A DNA stretch of 64,000 nt. It comes from Methylotuvimicrobium alcaliphilum 20Z. Lineage in GTDB: Bacteria > Pseudomonadota > Gammaproteobacteria > Methylococcales > Methylomonadaceae. The DNA lies in contig NC_016112.1 in the NCBI RefSeq assembly GCF_000968535.2, positions 2,728,001 through 2,792,000 on the forward strand, in the 5' to 3' direction. This document shows positions 9,846 to 19,036 of this stretch, piece by piece. The notes under the pieces are model-generated. The model was given only the letters and a program-made list of their open reading frames with translations, searched no databases and was not told where the DNA came from. The position numbers were made by a program, and so were the translations under genes. How positions within the stretch are numbered: position 1 is the stretch's first letter; every line of letters begins with the position of its first letter.

Positions 9846-11252
9846 TCAACCGTTAATCAGCATATGCGCGCCGATACTGGCCGCATAGCCTAATGCGATC
9901 GCAGGCGTCCATTTCAGATGACTGAAAAAGGTATAATGGCCGCGCGCCTGACCCATCAACGCGACACCGGCCGCCGAACCGACCGACAACAAACTGCCGC
10001 CAACGCCGGCAGTCAATGTAACCAGCAACCATTGTACTTCAGGCATGTCGGGATTCATCGTTAATACTGCAAACATAACCGGAATGTTATCGACAATCGC
10101 GGACATCACACCGACAATAATATTCGCGTAAGTCGCACCCAATTCGCCGTAAATGAATTCCGAAGCGATGCTCAAATAACCGATGAAACCTAAACCGCCG
10201 ACACACATGATCACGCCGTAGAAAAAGAACAGCGTATCCCATTCTGCTTTAGCAATCTGGCTGAACACATTGAAACCGCTGCCTTGTCCTTCGCTGCCCG
10301 GAACAGAATCGAAGCTGGAAAACTCGCGTCGATGCTTCATGCGCAGGTAATAACCGAAAAATTTCAGATAACCGAGACCGGTCAACATGCCGAACGCCGA
10401 CGGCAGATGCAAAACCTGATGAAATAGTACCGCTGTTAAGATCGTCAATAAAAATAAACCCACAATTACCAAACCGCCATGTTTGATTTCGGCGCTATCC
10501 TCTTCCGGTAAAGCTGGTAAACCCACCGGAATAAAATAATGCATGATCGCAGCAGGCACGACAAAATTGACGATCGATGGAATAAACAGCTTGAAAAAGT
10601 CCCCAAAATCGATAATGCCTTTTTGCCAAACCATTAGCGTCGTAATATCGCCAAACGGACTAAATGCGCCTCCGGCATTTGCGGCCACTACAATGTTAAC
10701 GCAAGATATCGCGACAAACTCCGGCCGGCTTGCACCAACGGTCATCACAACGGTACACATAATCAGCGCGGTAGTCAGGTTATCGGCTATCGGCGAAATA
10801 AAGAAGGCGAGAATACCGGTCATCCAAAACATTTGCCGATAACTGAAGCCTTTAGAAACCAACCAGAAGTGCAATGCCTGAAAAACATCCCGCTCTATCA
10901 TCGCACTGATATAGGTCATCGCCACTAACAAAAAGAAAAATAGCTCGGCATATTCCAAAAAGTTATGGCGCAACGCTTCTTCGGTTGTTTCATTTAGACC
11001 GTGCGACGCATAAACTGCGGCGATCATCGCCCAAATGATACCGGCCGCAAGCAGCACGGGTTTAGATTTTTGCAAATGTGTTTGCTCTTCGAGTATGACT
11101 AATACATAAGCAACAGCAAATATCAATAATGCAAAATAACCGACTGCATGTTCGGTCAAATTGAGCGTTTCGAGTCCTGTAGCCGAAGCGAACGCGGATA
11201 CCGGTAATAACAAGAAAAATAAGATTAAAGGAATAAATCGGATAGGCAACAT
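9846..11252 (-). CDS. nhaD: Na+/H+ antiporter NhaD
   Basis: The protein has about 468 residues from the ATG at 11252, where a cleavable signal-like segment (MLPIRFIPLILFFLLLPVSAFA) begins; the frame reaches 11339 but that extension is unlike the family. About 12 transmembrane helices follow. Segments such as FFLVAMTYISAMIERDVF, ISPIADNLTTALIMCTV, NAGGAFSPFGDITTLMVW and SAIVDNIPVMFAVLTMNP are characteristic of NhaD, with intramembrane Asp in ADN and VDN motifs. The enzyme exchanges cytoplasmic Na+ (or Li+) for external H+ and is often found in bacteria of salty or alkaline habitats. It is transcribed alone. Confidence 0.92.
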   Translation of the reverse strand: MLPIRFIPLILFFLLLPVSAFASATGLETLNLTEHAVGYFALLIFAVAYVLVILEEQTHLQKSKPVLLAAGIIWAMIAAVYASHGLNETTEEALRHNFLEYAELFFFLLVAMTYISAMIERDVFQALHFWLVSKGFSYRQMFWMTGILAFFISPIADNLTTALIMCTVVMTVGASRPEFVAISCVNIVVAANAGGAFSPFGDITTLMVWQKGIIDFGDFFKLFIPSIVNFVVPAAIMHYFIPVGLPALPEEDSAEIKHGGLVIVGLFLLTILTAVLFHQVLHLPSAFGMLTGLGYLKFFGYYLRMKHRREFSSFDSVPGSEGQGSGFNVFSQIAKAEWDTLFFFYGVIMCVGGLGFIGYLSIASEFIYGELGATYANIIVGVMSAIVDNIPVMFAVLTMNPDMPEVQWLLVTLTAGVGGSLLSVGSAAGVALMGQARGHYTFFSHLKWTPAIALGYAASIGAHMLING

Positions 11253-11550
11253 TTTCTTCACAGAATATATCCTAAATGACGTGAGGAGAATCGCAAGGAG
11301 AAATCGAATTCGCTTGCACAAAAAATCGCCATTATCCAATAAGTCTTAGAACGATGCAAAGTAAACGCCCGCAAAAACAGACTTAGAACATCCTTTAAAA
11401 AAGATATTTTACTTATTTTTCAAAAATATAATAAATACCAAAAAAGCATTGAATCGATACTTTTTTGCATTCATAGCCTCGAATTCCGATTCTCCTAAAA
11501 AAATCAGTTGGGTTGTCAATATCCAGGACACATGAATGTGAAGCTACGCA

Positions 11551-11622
11551 TTGCCATCCTTGGCACTGGATTCCGCCAATCCCTGACGGAATGACGCGTT
11601 CTTTCCTTAAGTTGGCGCTTAT
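11551..11622. repeat. Family C repeat fragment (IS4-like end plus adjoining sequence)
   Basis: Read on the minus strand, this stretch starts ATAAGCGCCAACTTAAG and continues with a block closely matching 57193-57268, including a CATTCCG(T/C)CAGGGATTGG segment. The first 17 bases equal the terminal inverted repeat of the IS at 53152-54583. No opposite end was found nearby, so it looks like a remnant. The rest of 11253-11701 holds no recognisable gene. Confidence 0.6.
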
Positions 11623-11701
11623 CCCTTTATACTGAAAATCGTTCAAGCTTATTGAAGGTACTTTGTAGGCTTGAAGCATCCCCGCAAAGTTGAATAATAT
11701 T

Positions 11702-12205
11702 TCAGTAAGAAGGAGGCATAATCGGCTCAATGCCTTCGAACTCGGCGGTTGGATGGTGCTTTTTAATCAACCGACTAATTTCATCAATTTCATTTTTATT
11801 TATATCGACCAACACTAACAGCTGTCCTTCTTCTATAGCTTGCTCGAATTGCCTTAAGCGAGAATTACCCGAATTCATCCCCGAAAGCCCTCCCATTAAA
11901 GAGCCAATGGTCGCGCCGGCTAAAAGTACGCCCAATATAGGACCTCCGGCAATCGCAAAACCTGCAAACCGTAATCCCACCAACCCCGCCAGTACGCCTG
12001 TCGAACCGCCGAGCGCTGCGCCCCGCTCGGCAGCCGCAAGAAAATCCGTTTTTATCGTCACGCCCGCTTCCGGCAGCCCTTCGAGCGGAGTATCGCGTTT
12101 CGCCAAAATATGAATATGACACTCCTCGATGCCTTCGGCCTTAAGTTCATCGACAATTTTATGCGTGGTGGCAATATCCGGAACCAAAAAATAGATTCGT
12201 CTCAT
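11702..12205 (-). CDS. DUF1269 family protein
   Basis: The protein has 167 residues. The ATG at 12205 (MRRIYFLVPD) is preceded by GGAGA at a good distance, so it is preferred over the in-frame start at 12241. The N-terminal half forms an alpha/beta fold (IYFLVPDIATTHKIVDELKAEGIEECHIHILAK), followed by a long Gly/Ala-rich hydrophobic stretch at about residues 58-110 that may form a glycine-zipper membrane hairpin. The C-terminal part (LLVLVDINKNEIDEISRLI) resembles a second alpha/beta half. The biochemical role is unknown; members often accompany ion transport or stress genes, and here it lies between two Na+/H+ antiporter genes. Confidence 0.75.
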   Translation of the reverse strand: MRRIYFLVPDIATTHKIVDELKAEGIEECHIHILAKRDTPLEGLPEAGVTIKTDFLAAAERGAALGGSTGVLAGLVGLRFAGFAIAGGPILGVLLAGATIGSLMGGLSGMNSGNSRLRQFEQAIEEGQLLVLVDINKNEIDEISRLIKKHHPTAEFEGIEPIMPPSY

Positions 12206-12393
12206 GATTTTCTCCGCAAAATTAGCAGGATAACATCCCAATCGATATAAAAACTTCCTTGTCTACATTGATACTAATTAACAAGTCTCGGTTCAACAAT
12301 TATTCAAAGTTGACAATAGCGACCGATTAAGAATTACGGCCTGCTCCTAACTTAAATCTTAATTCGCTTCCCCTTTCACCTTTCACCTTTCAC

Positions 12394-14481
12394 CTATTTC
12401 CTCCCCTCGCGTAATTCATTAAACAGCATAATATAAAGCTTCGCGCTAATTATCTCGTTTTTACTCAATTTAGCCAGCGTTTCCATTTGCTGGGCATCGA
12501 GCGTTTTTTGCCCGCTAACCGAATTGAAATCCGTTAACAATTCGTAATTCGACTCAATCATCTTATCGAGGTTTTGCTTGGTATTTGAGGCCAAGGCTTT
12601 GTATAGATCGATAGTTCGACACAATGCATCGGCGTCGTCGAAAATCTCGCCTAGACTGGTATTTTGTAAACCCTCCAACCTTCCGACCACCGTTTCGAGC
12701 ATTTGATATTGAGTCCGGTAATAAATATAAAGCTCTTGAGGCTGCAAATTCTGCGACGACAAAAATAACAATCTTCGCACGCCATTGATGAGACGCTCTA
12801 TTCCGTCCACCGGAAACTTCTCGTCCAACTTATTTAGCTGAGAATGCCCTTTTTCGATACGGGCCATTTGAATATCCAGTAAATTGAGAATTTTCTTATA
12901 AACCTTCTCATTAATATCGCCGCGATGATAGATTTCTTTCAATTCGCTCTTTTCCATGCCCAGCACAAAAATACGCAGTAACTTCTCAGTCAATTCCGCA
13001 GCATTCGGAAACTTGCCTTTATATTCGCTCAAAGCCTTATCATGTAAACGCTGATAACTATCGCGCATCGTCCGGTATTGTTCCTCGCTGATTTTTCTAT
13101 CTTGAAACAAACGTTCCAGAGAGCTCAAGACTTCATCATATATCAATGCCTTACCTTTGTAATAACTGACTTCTTCATAATCCGTCAAAGCGTCGATACC
13201 GAGCGCGTGCATCACTTTACCGATCGTGGTCGCCTTGACCAACAAGGTAAAATAAATACAACCGATCGTGATTGCGGTAACGAAATCCTTAACCGAAAAG
13301 TCATAAGTCCAACCCGGCAAGGTCGCATCGTCAGGAATCAATAAGACCATGATGACCGCTAACGACCCTCTCAAACTACCCCAGGACAACAAATGCATCC
13401 AGGAAACGAGAATCGGCTCTTCCTTCCGAGTCAGATTCAACAAACCCAGCAACGGATAAATCGACAACGCACGCCCCAGCATCACAACAACAATCGCCAG
13501 TAATATAGGCAGAATCGCAACATGCAAATCGATCGATTGTTTGACGAACAACAAACCCATTAAGATGAAAACCAGCGAATTCGTCACGAAACCGAAATAA
13601 CTCCAAAACTTTTCCATGTATTCTTCGACGCCGTGCGACATTTTGAACCGGCCGAAATTACCGATCACCATCGACGCGACCAAAGTTGCGATAATCGATG
13701 AGAAGCGAAGCTGCTGACCGAATAACACAATATGCTCGGAGATCACCTCGGTCAAAATGAACGTAAAATGCGCAACCAGCAATGTCAGCGTAATTTCTAA
13801 ATGCTCATGACCTTTGACCCATTCGATTAGTTTCGCGAATACAAAACCCATTAACAAGCCGAACATAATTCCGCCGAACAGCATGATAAAAAAATTCAAA
13901 AAACCGTTCGCAACCGAAGTCGATCCGGCAAAACCATGCAGTAAAATTTCAAGAAAAACCAAAAAAATAGCGAACGCGGTACCGTCGTTAAACAAGCTTT
14001 CGCCTTCGAAAATCAACGTGAGCCTTTTCGGCGCTCCGTAATCTTTGAATAAAGACAATACGGCGACCGGATCGGTCGAAGATATGATCGCGCCGAATAA
14101 CAAGGTCACGATAATCGGCACTTCAAAGCCAATCCATCTGAACACATAAAAACCGGCGATACCGATAAAAAAAGTCGACACCAACATGCCCGGTATCGCC
14201 AGCAAACTGATCGCCCGGATATTGTTAATCATGTCGCCGATTTTGATGTTATAAGCCGATTCGAAAATCAAAATCGGTAAAAATACGAAAAACAACAACT
14301 CGGGCGTCAGCTCGAAACTATTGATAAACGCGAAGGCTTCGACCCGCGACAAGGGCACCAATAACGAACCGACGATCACCAACAGCACGGTATAAGGGAT
14401 GCGGGCCTTTTGCGCCGCCATGTATACACCCAACGAAATTAGCATCAAGCTAAACAACGCTAAAAATACTTCAAGATTCAT
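12394..14481 (-). CDS. CPA1 family Na+/H+ antiporter (NhaP/NHE-like)
   Basis: The protein has 695 residues. A membrane domain of about 12-13 helices occupies residues 1-425, with the CPA1 signature GAIISSTDPVAVLSLF (ion-binding Asp followed by Pro) and FEGESLFNDGTAFAIF. A long hydrophilic C-terminal tail of about 265 residues, mainly helical and charged, resembles NHE-type regulatory tails. It would exchange Na+ (or K+) for protons at the inner membrane. It faces the same way as nhaD and the DUF1269 gene, about 190 bases upstream of the latter. With NhaD it indicates substantial sodium cycling. Cation specificity cannot be read from sequence. Confidence 0.88.
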   Translation of the reverse strand: MNLEVFLALFSLMLISLGVYMAAQKARIPYTVLLVIVGSLLVPLSRVEAFAFINSFELTPELLFFVFLPILIFESAYNIKIGDMINNIRAISLLAIPGMLVSTFFIGIAGFYVFRWIGFEVPIIVTLLFGAIISSTDPVAVLSLFKDYGAPKRLTLIFEGESLFNDGTAFAIFLVFLEILLHGFAGSTSVANGFLNFFIMLFGGIMFGLLMGFVFAKLIEWVKGHEHLEITLTLLVAHFTFILTEVISEHIVLFGQQLRFSSIIATLVASMVIGNFGRFKMSHGVEEYMEKFWSYFGFVTNSLVFILMGLLFVKQSIDLHVAILPILLAIVVVMLGRALSIYPLLGLLNLTRKEEPILVSWMHLLSWGSLRGSLAVIMVLLIPDDATLPGWTYDFSVKDFVTAITIGCIYFTLLVKATTIGKVMHALGIDALTDYEEVSYYKGKALIYDEVLSSLERLFQDRKISEEQYRTMRDSYQRLHDKALSEYKGKFPNAAELTEKLLRIFVLGMEKSELKEIYHRGDINEKVYKKILNLLDIQMARIEKGHSQLNKLDEKFPVDGIERLINGVRRLLFLSSQNLQPQELYIYYRTQYQMLETVVGRLEGLQNTSLGEIFDDADALCRTIDLYKALASNTKQNLDKMIESNYELLTDFNSVSGQKTLDAQQMETLAKLSKNEIISAKLYIMLFNELREGRK

Positions 14482-14834
14482 TCAGAGGCCTCGAATAGAG
14501 AAGAACGGCAAATGCCGGTGAGCAGCTTTTCACAAACGATTTCGGACCGGCCGGCCATTTTAACGCCCAATCGGCTTTTTACATATACTTCGCGCGGTCA
14601 TGTTTGCGGATTTTATGACAAGGCCATTTTGTTCGACGCTTACTGGGAAGTCAGAGTTAGACTGTGCGAAAACTGACAGTCGACAATATCCGCAACTGTC
14701 GAACAAATGATCACATCAAATTGCTCGATGGTAAAAGTCAGCTATGTTGACTATTACCGCTATCGCAGACAATGTTTTTAAAAACCCTATTTTGCCGTAT
14801 ATTAGCGACTACTCTAATCGTTAGGAACGCACTT
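14482..14834. other. Intergenic region between divergent genes
   Basis: About 350 bases separate the antiporter from the plus-strand membrane protein. An inverted pair TGTTCGAC (14629) and GTCGAACA (14697) is visible, but its function is unknown. No repeat family copy was recognised. Confidence 0.3.
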
Positions 14835-15431
14835 ATGAGCCGACATAAAAACCCTTGGAATATTGACGGCATTATCCGGAATATCTATCTCAATGAAATT
14901 ATTTTTCTAGGCCTAATCGGATTGTGTTTTATCGGCGACCTGATCGGCTACTTATCCGAACGAGCGGTGCTTTTTTACTGGTTGACGATGACGCCGATTT
15001 TTTTTATTAGCTCTGTTATTAGCGAAAAAGCCGCCGCACTGCAAAGCGGAAGAGATACGCCGCATTTTCTAAAATACGAAGCGATTTTTTGGCTGAGTGC
15101 TTTCATTGCGGTAATGCTAATCATGCTACTTTGGCATGCCAGCATTATCGAAACCGAAGCAACCGGTTTGATTATTCACATCATTCTTGCTCATACCATG
15201 CTCCTAACCGGAACGCTACTCGGTATTCGCTTCTATTTAATCGGTTTTTTTCTATTTTTAACGGCAGGACTCACGATTGCGGTAGAAGGCGAAGTCGGAC
15301 GCTCGGTATTCATCGCGGTACCCGTTATTATTTTAGGACTCTATTACGAAAAATATTTTTTGTTTCCTTCCATCCGAAACAAAATCGAACAGGCTTATCG
15401 AGGCGATGAAATTTACGAAGATGAAGAGTAA
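14835..15431 (+). CDS. Hypothetical inner membrane protein
   Basis: The protein has 198 residues. The ATG at 14835 (MSRHKNPWNIDG) is preceded by AGGAAC at a suitable distance; the frame also opens at 14772. Five or six hydrophobic segments lie at about residues 20-185, followed by a short acidic tail (YEDEE). I do not recognise a family. It stands alone between the divergent antiporter gene and a pair of family A repeats, so context gives no function. Confidence 0.6.
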   Translation: MSRHKNPWNIDGIIRNIYLNEIIFLGLIGLCFIGDLIGYLSERAVLFYWLTMTPIFFISSVISEKAAALQSGRDTPHFLKYEAIFWLSAFIAVMLIMLLWHASIIETEATGLIIHIILAHTMLLTGTLLGIRFYLIGFFLFLTAGLTIAVEGEVGRSVFIAVPVIILGLYYEKYFLFPSIRNKIEQAYRGDEIYEDEE

Positions 15432-15562
15432 ACCCTGTTCGACTTCGGCAAATTTTATTTGTCGACCGCCATCTTAAAAGGCCGTCCTCTAATAATAGGC
15501 CAACATAAGATCTGTTTTGCGAGAATGCCGGTAACATTCAAACTAACGCCAAGCCTCCAGCC

Positions 15563-15818
15563 ATACCCATCGTAGATCAAAATTCGGCACCGGGGTGCAC
15601 GTCAAAGGACGCCGTGAATACGTCCCTGTAGGCTCTATGCCAGCTCCATGCTGGCAAAGCCTTTGCAATCGCCAAGGATGACGTGAATGTCGATTTTGCA
15701 TTACGCCATGGATGGCGTGTATTAGGGCAATGCAGGAGCAATTGCCGAGGAGCAAAAATCGACCTAACACCCCGGCGCCTCCTCAGGCACTGCCGAAATT
15801 TGAAGTGCGAGAGGTATA
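15563..15818 (-). repeat. Family A mosaic repeat, copy A1 (reverse orientation)
   Basis: Ends ATACCCATCGTAGATCAAAA and (other side) TTTGAAGTGCGAGAGGTATA are the family A inverted ends. The interior has the GGGGTGC-ACGTCAAAGGACGCC block, a GCCAGC..GCTGGC hairpin and the 100-base insert with GTCGATTTTTGC/GCAAAATCGAC inverted segments. About 256 bp, non-coding. Confidence 0.8.
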
Positions 15819-15861
15819 CTAAATTCCAGAATCTCTTGGTAATATGCGGCCATATCCTTAA

Positions 15862-16071
15862 TATACCCATCGCAGATCCAAATTCGGTACCGGGGTGTTC
15901 GTCAAAGGGCGCAGTGAATACATCCATGTAGGCTCTATGCCAGCATCCATGCTGGCAAAGCCTTTGCAATCGCCAAGGATGGCGTGAATGTCGATTTTGC
16001 AGGAGCAAAAATCGACCTAACACCCCGGCGTCCCCTTAAACAATACCGAAATTTGAAGTGTGAAAGGTATA
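15862..16071 (-). repeat. Family A mosaic repeat, copy A2 (reverse orientation)
   Basis: A second copy lies 43 bases after A1 in the same orientation, from TATACCCATCGCAGATCC to TTGAAGTGTGAAAGGTATA. It keeps the GCCAGCAT..ATGCTGGC hairpin but has a shorter insert than A1 (210 bp). The two fill most of the 735-base gap before the AspT/YidE-type transporter gene. Confidence 0.8.
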
Positions 16072-16166
16072 ACTATAAAAATTTATTAAATAGGCTCCTC
16101 GCCTGTCACACTCCATGCCTTTAACCAATTTTTTTAGTCGAGCATTTAGGGAGTCATTCGTTTTCT

Positions 16167-17828
16167 ATGAATTGGTTTATCGAGCTCATCAGCGAGGAAT
16201 CGGTCCCGCACAGCCTAATCGTCATCAGTCTGGTTTCCGCGTCGGGGCTAGCCCTAGGCCGGCTCAAACTATTCAACTTTAACCTAGGAATTGCAGGCGT
16301 ATTGTTTACCGGATTGGCTTTCGGCCATTTCGAGGTCACCATTTCCTCCGAAATCCTGTATTTTTTGAGAGAATTCGGCCTTATTCTGTTCGTTTATGCA
16401 ATCGGACTTCAAGTCGGTCCCGGCTTTATTCATGCGTTTTATCATCACGGCATATTGTTAAACATCTTGGCCGCGACGATCGTGCTGCTTGGCGCCCTAA
16501 CGGCCGTGTCGATCGGGCTGATCGAAAATATTCCGATTGCCGCGATAGTCGGTTTATTTTCGGGCGCGACGACCAATACACCGTCCCTTGCTGCGGCTCA
16601 AGAAGTCTTAGGCGGTTTACCGATGATCGACGCCGAAACCTTAAAACTCCCCGGCATGGGCTATGCGGTCGCCTATCCGTTCGGAATTATCGGCATCATT
16701 TTATCCATGCTTCTGATCAAGCGGGTTTTCAACGTGATGATTCAGCACGAAGCCGATGTGTTCTCGCGCATTCAGCGGGCCAATACTCAAGCACCGGTCT
16801 GGAAAGATCTAACGGTCGAAAATCCGAATCTTAATAATATCGCGATCGGCGAGATTTCATTTTTCGAAGCAATGGGCGTCGTGGTAACTCGAATACTTCA
16901 TGACGGGCAAGTCCATGTTGCCTCAATTGACAGCAAACTGCATACCGGCGACTCGATTCGTCTAGTCGGCAGCCCGAAACAATTGGCAAAACTAAAAATG
17001 TTGATCGGCCCGGAGGCTATCGTCAATCTTCATGATATAAGCAGTAACCTTCACACCGGCCGTTTCGTCGTCACTAACAAAAAGGCCGTCGGACAATCGA
17101 TCGCGCATCTTCGCGCTTTATTCGGCGTCACGATATCGAGAATACATCGGCCTGATGTGGAATTTACGCCGACCGGCGCGATGCACGTCCATTTCGGCGA
17201 CGAGTTGCTGGCTGTCGGCAGCAAGGAAGGCCTGGCAGGTCTCGAGGAACTGCTGGGCAATTCGCTCGAAACTTTGAATCATCCGCAAATCGTGCCGATC
17301 TTCATCGGCATCGGCCTTGGTATCTTACTTGGTAGTTGGCCGATCTGGATTCCCGGCATGCCTTCGGCGGTCAAATTAGGCCTGGCAGGGGGACCTTTGA
17401 TTATCGCGATTATATTGAGCCGCATCGGCAATTGGGGCACGATGACTTGGCATCTACCGAAAAGCTCAAACATTATTCTCAAAGATATGGGAATCGTTTT
17501 ATTTCTCGCCGCAGTGGGCCTTCATTCCGGCGACAGATTCATCGAAACGCTCATTCATGGCGACGGTTTCTATTGGATGGCCTGCGCGGCATTGATTACG
17601 CTATTGCCGTTGCTGCTCGTCGGCTTTTTTGCACGATTGTTTTTTAAGCTGAATTATTTATCATTGTGCGGCTTGTTGGCCGGCAGCATGACCGATCCGC
17701 CGGCCTTGGCTTTTGCTAACGGGCTTAGCCCTTCTCCTGCCGTCTCGATCGCCTATGCAACCGTTTATCCGTTAGTCATGATTCTCAGAATCATTGCCGC
17801 ACAATTGATGATCATCTTGTTAATTTAG
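16167..17828 (+). CDS. AspT/YidE family transporter with RCK_C domains
   Basis: The protein has 553 residues. Two membrane blocks of about five to six helices each (residues 1-190 and 375-553) flank a cytoplasmic region with two RCK_C (TrkA-C) domains at about 215-370, the layout of the AspT/YidE/YbjL family. Repeats such as GLILFVYAIGLQVGPGF and GIVLFLAAVGLHSGDRF mark the duplicated antiporter domain, as do GATTNTPSLAAAQ and GSMTDPPALAFAN. Characterised members exchange aspartate or other carboxylates for amino acids, but most are of unknown substrate. The HtpX-type gene begins seven bases after its stop. Confidence 0.88.
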   Translation: MNWFIELISEESVPHSLIVISLVSASGLALGRLKLFNFNLGIAGVLFTGLAFGHFEVTISSEILYFLREFGLILFVYAIGLQVGPGFIHAFYHHGILLNILAATIVLLGALTAVSIGLIENIPIAAIVGLFSGATTNTPSLAAAQEVLGGLPMIDAETLKLPGMGYAVAYPFGIIGIILSMLLIKRVFNVMIQHEADVFSRIQRANTQAPVWKDLTVENPNLNNIAIGEISFFEAMGVVVTRILHDGQVHVASIDSKLHTGDSIRLVGSPKQLAKLKMLIGPEAIVNLHDISSNLHTGRFVVTNKKAVGQSIAHLRALFGVTISRIHRPDVEFTPTGAMHVHFGDELLAVGSKEGLAGLEELLGNSLETLNHPQIVPIFIGIGLGILLGSWPIWIPGMPSAVKLGLAGGPLIIAIILSRIGNWGTMTWHLPKSSNIILKDMGIVLFLAAVGLHSGDRFIETLIHGDGFYWMACAALITLLPLLLVGFFARLFFKLNYLSLCGLLAGSMTDPPALAFANGLSPSPAVSIAYATVYPLVMILRIIAAQLMIILLI

Positions 17829-17835
17829 CGAATCC

Positions 17836-18777
17836 ATGAAACGCCATACGATCGCCAACCGTTTTTACTCCTTGATTCTGCTCTTATCGATGGCAAGCTA
17901 TACGGCCTTGTTGGGCTGGCTATTTGCCGGCTTGGATGGACTGATCGCATTATCATTGTCCTGCTTGCTGGTCGTCACTTTGAATCCGACGCTGTCTCCG
18001 CATTGGCTGATGAGCCTTTATGGTGCAATTCCGATCACACCGGACAGAGCGCCCGAACTTTATCAATTATTACTGCACATCGCCCAGCGCTCAGGCCTAA
18101 AAACGTTGCCGGTTTTATACCGCGTGCCGAGCAGCACGCTCAATGCCTTTACGACCGGAGGCCAAAACCATGCCGCCATCGCCTTAACCGACGGCTTGTT
18201 CGGTCAACTAAGCTTGCGCGAATTGGCAGGCGTACTGGCCCACGAGGCCAGCCATATCCGTAATAACGACATTTGGATCATGGGCTTGGCCGATTTATTC
18301 AGCCGCGGCACCAGCCTATTATCGTTGTTCGGGCAATTGATCTTATTGATCAATTTACCGTTTGTTTTATTGACCGAAGCCCGTTTTAACTGGCCGTTGG
18401 TTTTGCTGATGATTTTCGCACCCTATATCAGTGCATTGACCCAACTGGCACTCTCGAGAACCCGAGAATTCGATGCCGATCTATGTGCGGCCGAAGTCAC
18501 GGGCGACCCTCGCGGTTTGGCCTCGGCGCTGACTAAAATCGAACACGCTCAATATTCGCTCTGGGAACGAATTTTCTTTCCCGGCGGGCGCGATTCCGCC
18601 CCCTCATTACTTCGCACCCATCCGCCAACCGAAGAACGCGTGAAACGTCTGCTCGAGCTCGAAACAGACCAGTCTTTCCAAGCCATGGCCTATCCGGAGT
18701 TGATCGATTATCGAGCCCGACTCGGCGACCGAGTTGCCAAACGCCCCCGGCGCCATATCACCGGCCTGTGGTTCTAA
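17836..18777 (+). CDS. htpX: M48 family membrane metalloprotease (HtpX-like)
   Basis: The protein has 313 residues. Two N-terminal transmembrane helices (about 12-32 and 36-52) precede the peptidase domain. The zinc site is complete: HEASH at residues 136-140 and the third ligand Glu211 in TREFDADLCAAE. Another hydrophobic pair lies at about 160-205, as in HtpX, an inner membrane zinc protease that degrades misfolded membrane proteins. The ending TGDPRGLASALTKIE and LRTHPPTEERVKRL is typical of M48B peptidases. It follows the transporter by seven bases, so they are probably co-transcribed. Confidence 0.88.
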   Translation: MKRHTIANRFYSLILLLSMASYTALLGWLFAGLDGLIALSLSCLLVVTLNPTLSPHWLMSLYGAIPITPDRAPELYQLLLHIAQRSGLKTLPVLYRVPSSTLNAFTTGGQNHAAIALTDGLFGQLSLRELAGVLAHEASHIRNNDIWIMGLADLFSRGTSLLSLFGQLILLINLPFVLLTEARFNWPLVLLMIFAPYISALTQLALSRTREFDADLCAAEVTGDPRGLASALTKIEHAQYSLWERIFFPGGRDSAPSLLRTHPPTEERVKRLLELETDQSFQAMAYPELIDYRARLGDRVAKRPRRHITGLWF

Positions 18778-18812
18778 TAACTTCCCCAAAGATTCACACG
18801 CTCTGCCTCACT

Positions 18813-18880
18813 ACCATTAAGTTAACAGAATCCCTCGTTCCGGCATGGATTACCGGAATCCAGTTGCCATGAATGACAGG
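18813..18880. repeat. Family D-like repeat fragment
   Basis: TACCATTAAGTTAAC followed by a CGGAATCCAGTTGCCATG block resembles one end and the interior of the element at 47044-47192. No opposite end is visible, so it is probably partial. Confidence 0.4.
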
Positions 18881-18934
18881 CTTTTCTCGTTCCCACGGTC
18901 CTGAGACTGTGAAAGTATTCAATATAACGAACTA

Positions 18935-19035
18935 ACCATGAAGTCCATAAAGTGACATGAAGAATTAGTTCGATGATTTTTTTGCTTTTTTCTTCATTAC
19001 CTTCATGCTCTTCATGGTGAAATGCTTTTTCTAGG
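18935..19035. repeat. Family E inverted repeat next to tcdA 3' end
   Basis: ACCATGAAG at 18935 faces CTTCATGCTCTTCATGGT near 19000-19017, followed by GAAATGCTTTTTCTAGG. The same arrangement occurs at 52954-53101, and the GCATTTCACCATGAAGA part near 36795. It ends two bases before the tcdA stop codon on the other strand, so transcripts of tcdA run into it; it may act as a terminator or REP-like unit. Confidence 0.5.
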
Positions 19036-19036
19036 A

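Noticed and set aside
15577-16023. 148-residue open frame on the minus strand, and the 75-residue frame at 15543
   Set aside because: They lie entirely in repeats A1 and A2; the same peptide (MLGRFLLL...) appears in other repeat copies (30367, 61120) only because the DNA repeats.
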